Positions 51,163 to 61,857 are shown, counted from the first letter of the stretch. The stretch: DNA of 64,000 nt from Aurantiochytrium sp. KH105 (GCA_003116975.1 BGKB01000234.1:1-64000); one strand, 5' to 3'. Made by a program: numbers and translations. Notes: generated by a model not told the origin, from the sequence alone.

Positions 51163-53058
51163 TTAAAGACGCGCGCGTTGTCCGATGATGCGCGCGTAGT
51201 CCTCCTCGGTCAAGAGAACATACTCCTTCTTTTCGTCATGGAGCCAGTACATGGGGTCCTTGATGACGTGAATGTCCATGCCTTCCTTGCGAAGCTGCAC
51301 CTTTTGGTGCTTCATCGTGGCAGTCACAGGCATGACCGGCTGTACGCGAATGAACATCGGAATCGAGTAGCTCGGAAGGTTCTTCTTGGCGTGCTCGTAA
51401 AATCCTTTGAGATCAACGTTGGAAAGGTCGCTGTCCTTGGGCGTAAGAGCAGCACAGGGAAAGCGGCCATCTTCGTTGTTGGGGATCTGAACACCATAGA
51501 TGTTGAGCTCCTCGATGCCCGGAAAGGTAGAAAGGACTTCGGCAACCTCGCTGGTGGAAACGTTTTCGCCCTTGCAGCGAAAGGTATCGCCGATGCGGTC
51601 GCGAAAGTAGATGCGGCCGCGGGCATCACGACTGAGCAAGTCGCCGGTGCGAAAGTACTTGTCGCCCTTGGCAAAGGCGTCCGTGATGATCTTCTTTGCT
51701 GTGGCCTTGGGGTCGTTGTAGCCGGCAAAGGCGGAGCTGGGGTCGTTGTCGCGAATAGGAAAAAGGAGCTCGCCAGGCTCGTCGACGTCGCATTCGATGC
51801 AAAAGCCGTCAGCGCCGCGCACCGGGGCCTCCTCGAGGACATCGAAGCGAGCAAACTTGACGCCCGTGACGCGCATGAGCAGCGAACCCATGCGCCCGAC
51901 GGCGCCGCGGTCTTCGGGCTTGGTGCAGTGCTGTACGAGGGCGCCATTGCCCTCGGTGGCGCCATAGAACTCGCCAACTTGTGGAATCTGGAAGCGCTCC
52001 TGAAACTCGGCCCAGATCTCGGGCCGCAGGCCGTTGCCGATGGCAATGCGGACCTTGTGCTGGGTCTCCTCGGGGCGCGGCTCGGCCATGACGAGGTACC
52101 GGCAGAGCTCACCAATGTACTGCACGACAGTGCACTTGTACTTGACGCAATCGCTCCAAAAGTCCGTGACGCTGAATTTGCGCTTGATGACCACGGTGGC
52201 TCCGGTGTAGAGCATGATGCCGATACCGAGACCGCCGCCCGCGCTGTGGAAGAGCGGAAGGCAGGTGTAGACAATGTCGTCCTGAGTGCACTGGAAGGCG
52301 TTGGTCATGAGGGCGCCAAAGCTAAACATTTTTTGGTGAAGAATGACAGCAGCCTTGGGTAGACCCGTGGTGCCCGAGGTGTAAATGAAGCCAAAGACGT
52401 CCTGCATTCCGATGCCTTCGCGAAGCTTGGGCGAGGTCGCGGTCTTGGGCGAGGCGTCGATTTCCGGGTTGACGACCTCGATCCAGTCGGGCGAGGCTTC
52501 ACGCGCGCCCTCGGCGGCTAGCTCGATGCCGAGGTCGGCGAGCTCGTCCTTGATGTCGCGGATGGGCTCCGCGAGCTCGCTTCCAAAGAGAACGATTTTG
52601 CACCCCGAGATTTTCAGGCAATGCAAGAGCGGTTTCTGTTTGATGCTCGTGTTGATGAGCGCGACCTTGACGCCGATCTTGGTCATGCCGAGCCACGAGA
52701 TGACGAACTCGGGACGGTTCTCCATGAGAAGGGCCACGGTGTCGCCGCGCTTGAGCCCCTTGCTCAGGAGCCAGTTGGCCACCTGGTTCGAGCGGTCCTC
52801 CATGTCCTGGTACGTGACGACCTCGTCGAGGTAGAGGAGCGCCGGCTTTTTCGGGTTCTTGGCGTACGCCTCGTACCACATGTTGGTCACATTAAAGACG
52901 CGTTTCGTGTTGCGCTCGTTGATCTCTTTCTTGAGCTTGAGCAGGCGCCGCGCCAGCTCCAGGTCGTTGCTGATGCCGTGCTTCTCGTCGAGATACTTCC
53001 ATCCCAGGTACGCCGCGCCCGCGGCGGCGCCCGCCTTGATGACCTTTTCTGCGTCCAT
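51163..53058 (-). CDS. Very-long-chain acyl-CoA synthetase / FATP (SLC27-like)
   Basis: Adenylate-forming enzyme of 631 residues that activates long or very long fatty acids to CoA esters. An N-terminal hydrophobic segment (A-G-A-A-A-G-A-A-Y-L-G-W) suits membrane attachment. The AMP-binding motif is I-Y-T-S-G-T-T-G-L-P-K. The FATP/VLACS signature appears as F-R-D-R-I-G-D-T-F-R-C-K-G-E-N-V-S-T. The Y-F-R-T-G-D motif binds the adenylate ribose. The upstream 10 codons lack an ATG, so the start was placed at M-D-A-E-K-V-I. It is convergent with the second GH114 gene. In an organism presumably rich in very long polyunsaturated lipids the role is plausible, but that is inference. Confidence 0.9.
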   Translation of the reverse strand: MDAEKVIKAGAAAGAAYLGWKYLDEKHGISNDLELARRLLKLKKEINERNTKRVFNVTNMWYEAYAKNPKKPALLYLDEVVTYQDMEDRSNQVANWLLSKGLKRGDTVALLMENRPEFVISWLGMTKIGVKVALINTSIKQKPLLHCLKISGCKIVLFGSELAEPIRDIKDELADLGIELAAEGAREASPDWIEVVNPEIDASPKTATSPKLREGIGMQDVFGFIYTSGTTGLPKAAVILHQKMFSFGALMTNAFQCTQDDIVYTCLPLFHSAGGGLGIGIMLYTGATVVIKRKFSVTDFWSDCVKYKCTVVQYIGELCRYLVMAEPRPEETQHKVRIAIGNGLRPEIWAEFQERFQIPQVGEFYGATEGNGALVQHCTKPEDRGAVGRMGSLLMRVTGVKFARFDVLEEAPVRGADGFCIECDVDEPGELLFPIRDNDPSSAFAGYNDPKATAKKIITDAFAKGDKYFRTGDLLSRDARGRIYFRDRIGDTFRCKGENVSTSEVAEVLSTFPGIEELNIYGVQIPNNEDGRFPCAALTPKDSDLSNVDLKGFYEHAKKNLPSYSIPMFIRVQPVMPVTATMKHQKVQLRKEGMDIHVIKDPMYWLHDEKKEYVLLTEEDYARIIGQRARL

Positions 53059-54924
53059 GTCGCGAACCGCCGCCGCCGACGACAACAACGCTCCTTCTCC
53101 TTCTCCTTCCCAGCTAGCTCTCTCCGCGCCGACGGACCCACGTCTGCTCCTCCTCCTCCTCCTCCTCCCCGCCGGTCACGCTCTCGCGGCGGACGATGCT
53201 GTCTCTGCTCGCGCGCGTTGCCGGACTGCGCGTCCTCTTCGCCCAGTTCCGCTGCCTTCCTTCACTATTCGCCAGCACCAGCCGCAACTGCAATCTTGCG
53301 CAATGCCTGCGAGCTGGCTGCCGCTGCTGCCGTTCGCGCCCACGTCCAGGTCGCCAAGCTCGTCGCGCTCGTCGTCGCCTTTATCGTTCTTTTCCTGCTG
53401 CCCGAGCGTAATACTATACGCCACCTCCACCATCGCGTACTATTCCTTCAGTGTGGGCGCTGTTCCAATCCGAGACAGTACCACCCGGCCAGTGGTACTG
53501 TCCCAGGCCGTGCGCGCGCGAACGCAATCCTGCGCATCGAAGCGCGCCGCACGCTCTGCGGTCTCGCGATCTTGCGCTCCCCGCCGCCGTCGCCGCCGAG
53601 GAATCAAGCAGTCCCTCGGGAGCGATCGAGCGACTTGCGAGTTGCGAGCGACCGCCTTGCGCGCTCCGAACAGCAGCAGCAGCAGCAGCAGCAGCGCGCA
53701 GGGACACGGTAGGGGAGGAGAGGAGACGCGCGCGACGCAGGCGACTCGGCGCGGGAGAGAGCGCTGGGCAGCCAGGTCACCGCGCCAGCCTCGGCGTGCG
53801 CACTGGCCGGTCACTCGGGCTCGCGGTCAGTCGATGAAGGCAATGCATGCATCGCGCGCGTGAATCCATCCACTTGGGTGGGATGCCGGTGTGCGATGGC
53901 GGACTCTTAATCAGAGGAATCCGCGAGGGAATCCGGCCTCGAGCGGAGGGGTTTGTGCTCTCCAGACGCGGCAGCTAGCGACGGTTCTGTAGTGCGTCGG
54001 GCTGGGACATTGCTGGATGATGCGACGCGCGGGGCCGGGAGCGACGGGTTACTTTCGAGCGCCAGCTCGAGACATGATTGGTAGATTGAGTGTCTCTTGT
54101 TGATGGAGGAAGAGTCCTTTCCCGAAGCTTTTCGACGAGACTGTTGTGCCGAAGAGTCGCTCTGCAGCTCTGTAGAGCGCGTCTCTCTGTATATGAATGA
54201 CCTCGACAAGGTCTCTTGATCACAATAACGCATCGAACAACTCTTGTCATCGCCGCCCGATCAAGAAAAGAAAGTAGAAAAAGAAAAAGCAATGGGAAGA
54301 GAAGTAAAACTAAGAGAGAAAGATGCAAGAGAGCGACACGCAATCCTTACGTGCCACAAGTGATTCTCGCAGAAAGAACACGGTCGGTGATGCTCATCTC
54401 TTCTTTTCAAGACAAATTCGACAAGAAGAGTCACGCATTCTCTCTGTTCTTATTCTTTGCCCAAGGCCAACTTTGAGTGACTGGATCGACCAACTTTGAG
54501 AGAACTGCCAGTCGCTAGACGTTCTCGACTTCAAACTCTTTGCGCTTTCTCCAACATCCAACGCTACCGATGCGTCACCGCATCTGTGGATCAGGCCTAC
54601 GGCCACATGATGCGATTTTCTTTTGAGCCCGAGCCATGAGAACCTGCAGTGACTCTTACTTTCAATCTTCGGCTCATCCGTTGACCCATCTCGACTCGAC
54701 ACGCCTCGTCCGCCTTCGCCGGCCCGCGTCCACGTCGTCCAGCCAGAGCAAGCCATCCTCCCCGGCATTACCGGATATACTGGACGCGTCATAAAGGCGC
54801 CCATCTGTTCGCGCGCTCGTCCAAAATGCCAAAATGTGGGCGCAAGAGCGGTCAAACATGCATCGGCTTCAGCTTCGACGCCGTCTCTCGTGTTTGTGGC
54901 AGGCAGTGATGCAACCCGGCAAAG
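53059..54924. other. Divergent region between FATP and sulfatase genes
   Basis: No gene supported. A TCC/CTC-rich tract lies near 53145-53175. An inverted repeat spans 53475-53501 (ACAGTACCAC, 7-base spacer, GTGGTACTGT). A short CAG array lies near 53671-53697. Open frames on both strands are composition artefacts. Confidence 0.5.
53475..53501. promoter_or_regulatory. 10-base inverted repeat in divergent promoter region
   Basis: Perfect arms ACAGTACCAC and GTGGTACTGT separated by 7 bases. It could be a hairpin or a dimeric factor site; no function shown. Confidence 0.35.
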
Positions 54925-57900
54925 ATGGCGGCTCAGCACAGGAAGAGATGGTCGATCTTGGCCGCTCTCGTGGCGGCCCTGAGCTCTTGCGGGTCGGCTG
55001 CTGGCAAGGGGATCTGCCTGGTCCAAGTGCGGGAGTTCACTCGCGGAGACTGGGAGGCCTTGCCCTCGGACCTGCGCAAAGACCTGGAGGACGACGTGCC
55101 CGTGGACTTTGCTTCGTTTCGGTCGTCCAGCCCGGATCTGGTTCCCGCTGAAGCTGCCGTCGTGACGGGCGAATTTCCAGCGCTGCTTGGAATTCACAAT
55201 GACGACGACACGAAACCAGCGCTTGGGCCGCGTCTTCACCAAAGCTTCTTCGAAGCAGGCTACAAAGTCGGCCACTTCGGACGCTGGGCATTTGCCGATG
55301 AAGCTCTCGAGACGTACACCTCTTCTGTCCTGCAAAGTGACGGCTTTACGGATGTCATCGATGCCGCCAAGGCCTTCGTCAAAGAGAGAGTCGCCGACGG
55401 AGAGGACTTTTTGGCGGTCGTCATGCTGCCCCGCCTCGATGCCGCTTTTGGATACGGCCTTGACGATGTGACGGCCGACGATTGGAACGCAGACATCGAA
55501 GGTCCTTCCGAGGAGCGCTGGTCCACGTGTCCAGACGTTTCGCGTGCCAAGGTTTACGAACCACGATACGCAACATGCCCCCGTCAGGTATATCAGGCGA
55601 ATCGCGTGCACGAGATGCGACAAGTCGCCAAATTGATGAGCCTGGTCTCCAAAGCCTTTGGGTCCGACGCCCTTCGCATCGTGTATTCTTCCACAGGCGG
55701 CGAAGCCGAGCAGGTAGATGCTCATGCACGAGGCCGCTTCGGGCACCGCGGCGAACGTCGATCTCTGTACGATGGCGGTCTGCGTGGTATTTTGAGGTTT
55801 TCTGCTCCGCAAGGTTCGAAGCGTGCGCTAGTTCGCAAGTCGCAGAAGGCCGACGTGGCGGGCGTCGATCTCTTGCCAACGCTGGCTGGCTGGGCAAATG
55901 TCAAAGTCAAGCAAGCCTCTCAGGTGGCTGGCGTCGATCTCTCCAGCGTGTGTCTCGTCAAGGGCTGCTCGCGGGTGACGCGAGAACAGCCACTTGTGTG
56001 GGAATGGCGCTTTGGCGTTCCTGGGCATTGCATGAATGAGTCGCCGCGATTTGCGATTCTCAAGGGCTCATTCAAGCTCTTTTATGAACCTGTCTCGGAA
56101 AGCGACGGCGTTGAGGCACGCTATGAACTGTATGATCTTTCACGCGGAGAATTTGAATTAACGAATCTGTGGGGAGCAACGCCGAAAGCCTCGGCGTCGC
56201 AAAAACGACTCGCACAAATTTCTGAAGAGATGGAGCAAGACTTGCTTGCATGGGTCGCGCGCGTTCCGTCGTCGCCGACGGCCCTTGCGCACACGGGATG
56301 CGCGGGCGGCCCCGCCAGCGTGACATCAAGTCCGGACGCCTCCCCAACAGCTGCATCATGGCCGCAGAGCAGTCTGCGCTCTGCGCTGCGGGGCATCGTC
56401 TTTATTCTCGCAGATGACATGGGATTTGGAGACGTTTCTGCGAATCATGACGCGCGACGCGCGGAAACAGGCAGCTTTGCATACACGCCCAGTACTCCGG
56501 ACTTTGACCGTCTCATGTCCGAGGGCGTACAATTCACGCAATTTTATGCAAACTCTTGCGTGTGTTCCCCGAGCCGCGCAGCGATGCTTTCAGGGCGTTT
56601 GCCCTCGCATGCCGATGTGCGAATGCACAACATTGTGGACAAGAAGCCCCTCAACAACAAACGGCGCGGCGTGCCCGCGTACCTTGGCGAGGGTGTTTCG
56701 CCGTCAAAGTTCAGTCTGATGCCGCGCTTTTTTCACGACCAAGGCTTTGTGACGGCTCACTTTGGCAAGTGGCACCTTGGCTACACGGCAACCGACGACT
56801 GGGGTGCAGACGGTGCGCTGTATGGCCTCGACGAGTACCAGCTGTACGGACACAACAAGGCATTGAACAAGACGCAGCACGTGTTCCCAACAGCCTCGAG
56901 CCCGCACGACACCTATTTTGATAATCGGGACCCCCTTTTCTCGTCTTATGCGCAGCAACTCATGGTGAACCGCACTCTTGCTTTTCTTTCGGATCGAGCA
57001 GCGGACGAGCGCAAATTTTACGTGCAGCTATGTCTTCAGAACCCGCACGCGCCATTAGTGCTTGCCACCTCGTATGACCAAGCTGCAGCGAACGGATTTG
57101 CAAGTGCTTCGAGCAATCCGTGGCCGCACCGTGGGGACCGATCGGTGCCGTTTGACTTCGTTGATCCCTATGTACCGCACCAAATCTATCAGACGCTCTT
57201 GAGAGAGCACGAGCGCGCCGTGATGGATCTAGTCGATGGATTGGCCGACCTTGGGCTCGACGACAAGACGCTCGTCATTCATACAGCGGACAACGGGCCG
57301 GAGGAGCGTGCTGTGTACTTTACGCTTGCTGGCGACGTGGCGCCCTTTCGTGGCGCGAAGAGGTCCTTATACGAGGGTGGCATCCACGTTCCGATGCTCA
57401 TGCGTTGGCCGGGCCACATTCCCGCAGGGTCAGTCTTTGGCGAGGTGGCGTCTGGCGTCGACCTCTTTCCAACGCTGGCGGGCTTGGCCGGGTATGCGAA
57501 TGCCTTTGCGTCACTTCCCGATGCGTCTCGCATGCAAGGCCGAGACATTTCCTGTGGTCTTTTACGGACGTGTGCGCCTGCCGAGGCCGCGCCGGCGGAG
57601 CCGCTCTTTTTTGAGTTCCGCAATGAGTTCATGGGCGATTGCCTTGGCATTTCACCGCGATTTGCCGTGCGTAACGGAACCTATAAGCTACTTTGGGAAC
57701 CCCAAAAGGTGACCGATTGGTATCCGAACTTTCGGACGAAAACGATGCGTATGGAATTGTACGATCTCACGTCGGACCCTTTCGAGTCGACCAATTTGCT
57801 GTGGACCCAGGCAGGTAACGCCGCGGTTCAGGCAGTGGCTGACCGAATGTTAGATGCTCTCATTGAATACACGAGCTCAACGCAATACGACCACAGTCTG

Positions 57901-58065
57901 CGACCGAGCACCAGCTGGGCCAAGGCTCAGGCCCGCGCAGATATGACTGCCTCTTCTTTTTATCTCGACGAGTCTTGCGTGCCAAGCAAAAAGACATGGT
58001 GGAAGTTGCGTCCGCCCAGTGACGTCTCGCTGACGTCGAATCAAGTGTCTCAGGTCTTGGCTTGA
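54925..58065 (+). CDS. Tandem sulfatase: inactive plus active domain
   Basis: Secreted or lumenal protein of 1046 residues. A short basic N-terminus and hydrophobic segment (about 9-26) form a signal peptide. Domain 1 (about 28-455) is a degenerate sulfatase. It still aligns through F-G-R-W, S-L-Y-D-G-G, G-V-D-L-L-P-T-L-A-G and the closing Y-E-L-Y-D-L, but L72-V-P-A-E stands where the C-x-P-S-R site belongs. Domain 2 (about 485-1000) is complete: I-L-A-D-D-M-G-F-G-D metal ligands, C547-S-P-S-R for formylglycine formation, F-G-K-W-H-L-G, H-T-A-D-N-G and L-Y-D-L-T-S-D-P-F-E. It resembles arylsulfatase / N-acetylgalactosamine-6-sulfatase. Domain 2 needs a formylglycine-generating enzyme elsewhere. 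Likely acts on sulfated polysaccharide. Confidence 0.88.
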   Translation: MAAQHRKRWSILAALVAALSSCGSAAGKGICLVQVREFTRGDWEALPSDLRKDLEDDVPVDFASFRSSSPDLVPAEAAVVTGEFPALLGIHNDDDTKPALGPRLHQSFFEAGYKVGHFGRWAFADEALETYTSSVLQSDGFTDVIDAAKAFVKERVADGEDFLAVVMLPRLDAAFGYGLDDVTADDWNADIEGPSEERWSTCPDVSRAKVYEPRYATCPRQVYQANRVHEMRQVAKLMSLVSKAFGSDALRIVYSSTGGEAEQVDAHARGRFGHRGERRSLYDGGLRGILRFSAPQGSKRALVRKSQKADVAGVDLLPTLAGWANVKVKQASQVAGVDLSSVCLVKGCSRVTREQPLVWEWRFGVPGHCMNESPRFAILKGSFKLFYEPVSESDGVEARYELYDLSRGEFELTNLWGATPKASASQKRLAQISEEMEQDLLAWVARVPSSPTALAHTGCAGGPASVTSSPDASPTAASWPQSSLRSALRGIVFILADDMGFGDVSANHDARRAETGSFAYTPSTPDFDRLMSEGVQFTQFYANSCVCSPSRAAMLSGRLPSHADVRMHNIVDKKPLNNKRRGVPAYLGEGVSPSKFSLMPRFFHDQGFVTAHFGKWHLGYTATDDWGADGALYGLDEYQLYGHNKALNKTQHVFPTASSPHDTYFDNRDPLFSSYAQQLMVNRTLAFLSDRAADERKFYVQLCLQNPHAPLVLATSYDQAAANGFASASSNPWPHRGDRSVPFDFVDPYVPHQIYQTLLREHERAVMDLVDGLADLGLDDKTLVIHTADNGPEERAVYFTLAGDVAPFRGAKRSLYEGGIHVPMLMRWPGHIPAGSVFGEVASGVDLFPTLAGLAGYANAFASLPDASRMQGRDISCGLLRTCAPAEAAPAEPLFFEFRNEFMGDCLGISPRFAVRNGTYKLLWEPQKVTDWYPNFRTKTMRMELYDLTSDPFESTNLLWTQAGNAAVQAVADRMLDALIEYTSSTQYDHSLRPSTSWAKAQARADMTASSFYLDESCVPSKKTWWKLRPPSDVSLTSNQVSQVLA

Positions 58066-59180
58066 CCAGCTGATTAGAGATGTGTATCAACTTTCGCTGT
58101 TTCAGGTTTCTGATTCGAGGTGTTTGCAAAGAGTGTTGGTGTGGAAGGTGACGAAGTTACGCGAATTATTTTTTTTCTGTCATGCTAGTCCTCCCGGGTT
58201 TGCTTTCTTATTTCGCAGATGCGATGCAGCCGACTGCGAGCGCGCGGCAGGCGATTCATTCTGGTCCTGGCGTATCCTCTCTCTTACCGACGCGCACCCG
58301 CGTCTCGGCGGCAAATTTCTCGCCTGACCCCATCTGAGGCTCCAAGCTGACAGGTGTGCATTGCGCCTTATAACCAAAACACTAATCTCTTTCTAGTTTC
58401 TTTTACCGAAGCAGCCGCAGCCGCAGCTAAAGTCAAAGAATAGCTTGTCGCGAGTTGAGAGAAGGGAAGCCGTGTGAAAGGGAGAGTGGGTAGGGTGGGG
58501 GGGGGGGAGGAAGGGATGACGACGGAGAAGGACTCGGCTTCTAAGCGCAAGGGAAAGATGAGGGGCTTTGAGAGATTGGAACTTGAATGGCATGCGCACG
58601 CACGATGATGGTGCCCAGTGATCCACGGGCGCGACAAGGCCAAAAAGGAATTCGGTTCTTCATGACAAGAAGAGCGTACGATGGATGGTAGATAAAGCAC
58701 AGGGAAAGCGATCTAGTAGAAAAAGAAGGAAAAATAGCCAATTTTGCTTTTTGCTTTTTTTTTTTTCTCTCGACTCAAGAGTGTGGCGAGTCAACTTGTC
58801 ACAATCGTGAGCAATACTAGGCCTATCCGGCATGAATCACGCGAGCAAAGGGGAACAAAATATTGCTAAAATGCTTTCGTAATGAAGCCATTACTTTCGT
58901 TCTTATTGCTTCCCTTTTTTTTAAAGGGGGGTGGGCAAATCAAACTTTCACAATGGGGTGAACAGGATTAGGTCTGGGCCTAGACTTACTCTGCACGATG
59001 CACGCGAGCAAATCGGAAACAGAATGTTCTGACATGCTTTCGTAATCGAGCCACTGATTTATGTTCGTTGCCTCGATTTTCTTCGCGTCCCCACTTTGTT
59101 GTCGCGTCCAACAAGAATGAGGCGTCTTTCTGTCAATGCCAGTTCTATTTTTATTTGGTATAATTTTTTGTAATAGGTAA
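58066..59180. other. Convergent spacer with diverged direct duplication
   Basis: 1.1 kb between the sulfatase and uL15m stops. Contains a G-run (58494-58507), a T-run (58757-58768) and the direct duplication listed separately. No gene supported. Confidence 0.6.
58795..59075. repeat. Diverged direct duplication, 163-base offset
   Basis: Two copies (about 58795-58912 and 58945-59075) share TCACAAT, CACGCGAGCAAA (58838 and 59001), ATGCTTTCGTAAT (58871 and 59034) and GAGCCA/AAGCCA blocks in the same order. Origin unknown, possibly remnants of a repeat family. Confidence 0.7.
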
Positions 59181-60251
59181 CTATGCTGATGAAGGCGCTT
59201 TGGTCGCCAAAGGGTTCTCAAATGGGCTCTCGATGGGCGCAGGACGCGGGACGTGCGGGAGAGCACGGGACTGAGCGAGCTGCGTGGTATAGGTTTCGTA
59301 GTCTTCCACGGATGCAAAGGGGTACGGAATGTGGAGAAAGTTGAGGCCAAGCTCGCGGAGCTTGAACTGCATTTCAGGGGAAAGATAACCCCGGTTCTCG
59401 TAGTCGAGGTAGTAGGCCATTTCCTTTGCGTCAATGGGACGCGCACGGCGCGGCACGAGATTGGGGTGAAACTGGTGCGGCTTGAGAAGGACCTTGAGGT
59501 TGGAACGGTTGTACCACGCAGTGACAAGAAGACCTCCGGCTTCCTCGACAGCCTTGATGGCGTTCTTGGATGCACGCGTGACCTCGATGACGATGGGCTG
59601 GGAAAGCTTGCCGTCACCGACGAGCTTGACACCATCCTTGACCTTGCCGCAGATACCAGCGTCGTGCAGCTGCTTCATGGTGATGACCTTGCTAACATCG
59701 AGACGGCCCTGGTCAATGTAGCTCTGGAGAACGGAAATGTTGACTGGCTTGATGTCCTTCTTGTTGCGCGCGTTTGTGAAACCCCACTTGGGCAGGATGC
59801 GATGGAGCGGGGTCTGGCCGCCCTCGAAGCCAGCGCGAAGACCCTTGTTTCCGGCGCGAGCCTTTTGACCTTTGATACCTTTGCCGGCTGTCTTGCCGAG
59901 GCCAGAGCCAGAGCCGCGGCCGACGCGTTTCCGGTTCTTGCGGGCGCCCGGATTGTCGGCCAGGTTGTTAAGCGCAAGGTACGCCATGCCTCGGGCACCG
60001 GGCAGGGCCGCCGTCGCGAGCGCGGCCGGCGCCATGGCCATCGCGGTACGGGTGGCGCTGGCGGGAGCTCCCATCGCTCCGGCCTTGCGCGTCGCCAGCG
60101 GTGCCGTCCGCGCCAGCGTCGTCGTCGTCGTCGTCAAGCCGCGCTTCGCGCTCGCAGTCGTCCTCTGGCTCGCCGCCGCCATCATCTGCGGCCGCCGCGG
60201 GGCCTCTGCCCGCGCCAGCGCCGCGGCCGCGCCGCGCAGTGCCGCGCGCAT
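59181..60251 (-). CDS. Mitochondrial ribosomal protein uL15m
   Basis: Protein of 356 residues. An Ala/Arg-rich N-terminal stretch of about 85 residues (M-R-A-A-L-R-G-A-A-A-A-L-A-R) is a mitochondrial presequence. The uL15 domain follows: N-P-G-A-R-K-N-R-K-R-V-G-R-G-x-G-S-G-x-G-K-T, G-x-K-G-Q-K-A-R, F-E-G-G-Q-T-P-L-H-R, then the C-terminal fold with G-V-K-L-V-G-D-G-K-L. The extra C-terminal 130 residues, including W-Y-N-R-S-N-L-K, H-P-N-L-V-P-R-R-A-R-P and Y-L-D-Y-E-N-R-G-Y, match mitochondrial rather than bacterial L15 length. The sense-strand leader has GAGC runs (60262-60290). Confidence 0.9.
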   Translation of the reverse strand: MRAALRGAAAALARAEAPRRPQMMAAASQRTTASAKRGLTTTTTTLARTAPLATRKAGAMGAPASATRTAMAMAPAALATAALPGARGMAYLALNNLADNPGARKNRKRVGRGSGSGLGKTAGKGIKGQKARAGNKGLRAGFEGGQTPLHRILPKWGFTNARNKKDIKPVNISVLQSYIDQGRLDVSKVITMKQLHDAGICGKVKDGVKLVGDGKLSQPIVIEVTRASKNAIKAVEEAGGLLVTAWYNRSNLKVLLKPHQFHPNLVPRRARPIDAKEMAYYLDYENRGYLSPEMQFKLRELGLNFLHIPYPFASVEDYETYTTQLAQSRALPHVPRPAPIESPFENPLATKAPSSA

Positions 60252-60694
60252 CTTTCCGGCCCTCGCTCGCTCGCTCCGCTCGCAGCCGCCGCTCCGCTCG
60301 CCCGCCGCTGCCTCGCTGCGTCTCTGCTGCGCTCGCTTCTGCTGCTTTCGTGGCCCCGGCAAAGCCGCAGGCCTGCCGCCCTTGCGCGCCTTTGCTCCAC
60401 TTGCGCAGCCGCATTGTCCACTTCGGCCGACGCGCATTGTGGAGTGGCGAGGTCGGGGCCCACTGGCGGAAGGGCAAGGGGCAGGCAAACGAGCAATAGC
60501 GTCGCTTGCAAACAAACCCGGAATGCTGGGAAGAGCAGAACGGCATGAGCAAGTGAGAGCACATGAATGAGAGCAAATGAGAGAGTGGTGCTGCAAGCGA
60601 GCAAGAACATGAGAGCTAGCGTAGACGTACAGACTGCTGGAGTGAGATCGGGAAAGTTTTGCAACTCGTTTCGATGAGCTTGCAATAGCTGAGA

Positions 60695-61018
60695 AGATCG
60701 TCGTGTTATGAATTGGTGAACATGATCTAATTGTGTTTACCAGAAGTGCGCCTAGTCTTTGTGCACAGCGGCTTGTGATTCGCCTGAATTGCGGTCTTGT
60801 AGATCGCCGTGTTGTGAGCCGACGAACATGATCTATTTGTATTTGCAGACACCAAAAATAGGCCTAGTCTTCGTGCACAGCGGCATGTGATTCGCCTGAG
60901 TTGCAGTCTTCTAGATCGCCGTGTTGTGAGCCGATGGTTGTCTAAATGCACATGATCTCCGCGTGTTTCCAAGAAGTGACGCTTGATGCACGGCAGCTTG
61001 TGATTCGCTTGCGTTTTG
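60695..61018. repeat. Tandem repeat, three copies of about 105-112 bases
   Basis: Copies start at 60695, 60801 and 60913 with AGATCG(T/C)CGTGTT. Shared blocks are GTGAACATGATCT or variant, GCCTAGTCTT, TGCACAGCGGC and TGTGATTCGCCTG. The third copy is the most diverged and abuts the MITE-like element. Confidence 0.85.
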
Positions 61019-61030
61019 GGGAGGACATAA

Positions 61031-61857
61031 CCCTGGCTAAATTTCGTCCCGTTTTTCGGGACGAAATCATCGGCGAAATAGTTTTGCCGAAACGGGGTGT
61101 AGTCTCGGCCCGAAAAACGGGACGAAATATCTAAAAATCAGAAAAGTCATTGAAAGAAATACCCCAGATCAAATTTAAATCTCGCGCGTTGGCATGGTTA
61201 TTCCCACGATACCCCTCCGTCGCCATGCAAGTTTTCGGGGAGATTCATCCGGTAGACATGATCAAACATGATCTGCAAAGTGGGTACTTGTTGGCATTGT
61301 AGCGGGAGCCTAACCACCACTCTTCGTTGATAGCTGCGACGGCTGCATAGCCTTACCTTGGCGTCGCGTTGCGACGCGCAACGACGAGATCACCCAGCAG
61401 ACGTGCCGCAGCTGTTCTCGCATCATCCTTCTTCGCGCTGTGGTCGGCAGCGCAAGTTCGTCCACGCCATGACGCACGCCTTTGAGGATGGTGACGTGCG
61501 AGCGCCGCAGCAATAAATTCTCCGAGCGCAACGCAATTCTTAAATTTACTACACGAAACTCCAGTAAGAGGGTCTTAGTCATATTAGCCTTAATTAATTT
61601 CGTCCCGTTTTTCGGGACGAGACCTATTCTGACCAAATAGACCACTTTATACTCGCAGCCGCCAAGTCAGTCTTTCATCTAAATCTCAATCAGAAACACT
61701 TTTCAGAATCTCAAACTTTAGTATAGTAATCTAGACATGGAAACCTAGCTTTGCGCTCAATTTCATAACACGCGGTGTAGATCTGATCATGCCCAGACGG
61801 ATAACGTGAGCAGAGATTTCGTCCCAATTTCGTCCCGTTTTATGTGGCTAGCCAGGG
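61031..61857. mobile_element. MITE-like nonautonomous DNA element
   Basis: Bounded by 9-base terminal inverted repeats (CCCTGGCTA at 61031-61039, TAGCCAGGG at 61849-61857) and flanked by ATAA on both sides (61027-61030, 61858-61861), a candidate 4-base target duplication. The subterminal motif ATTTCGTCCCG and its complement recur at both ends. At 61041-61067 they form a palindrome. A further 27-base inverted repeat pair lies inside (61102-61128 and 61597-61623, one mismatch). Length is 827 bases with no transposase. Superfamily is uncertain. Insertion family would be confirmed only by finding other copies in the genome. Confidence 0.7.

Noticed and set aside
52621-53863. Plus-strand open frames over the FATP 5' end
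   Set aside because: Mostly antisense of the acyl-CoA synthetase gene running into low-complexity sequence.
60695-61018. CRISPR-like array
   Set aside because: Copies are diverged, 105-112 bases each and contiguous without unique spacers; the genome is eukaryotic.
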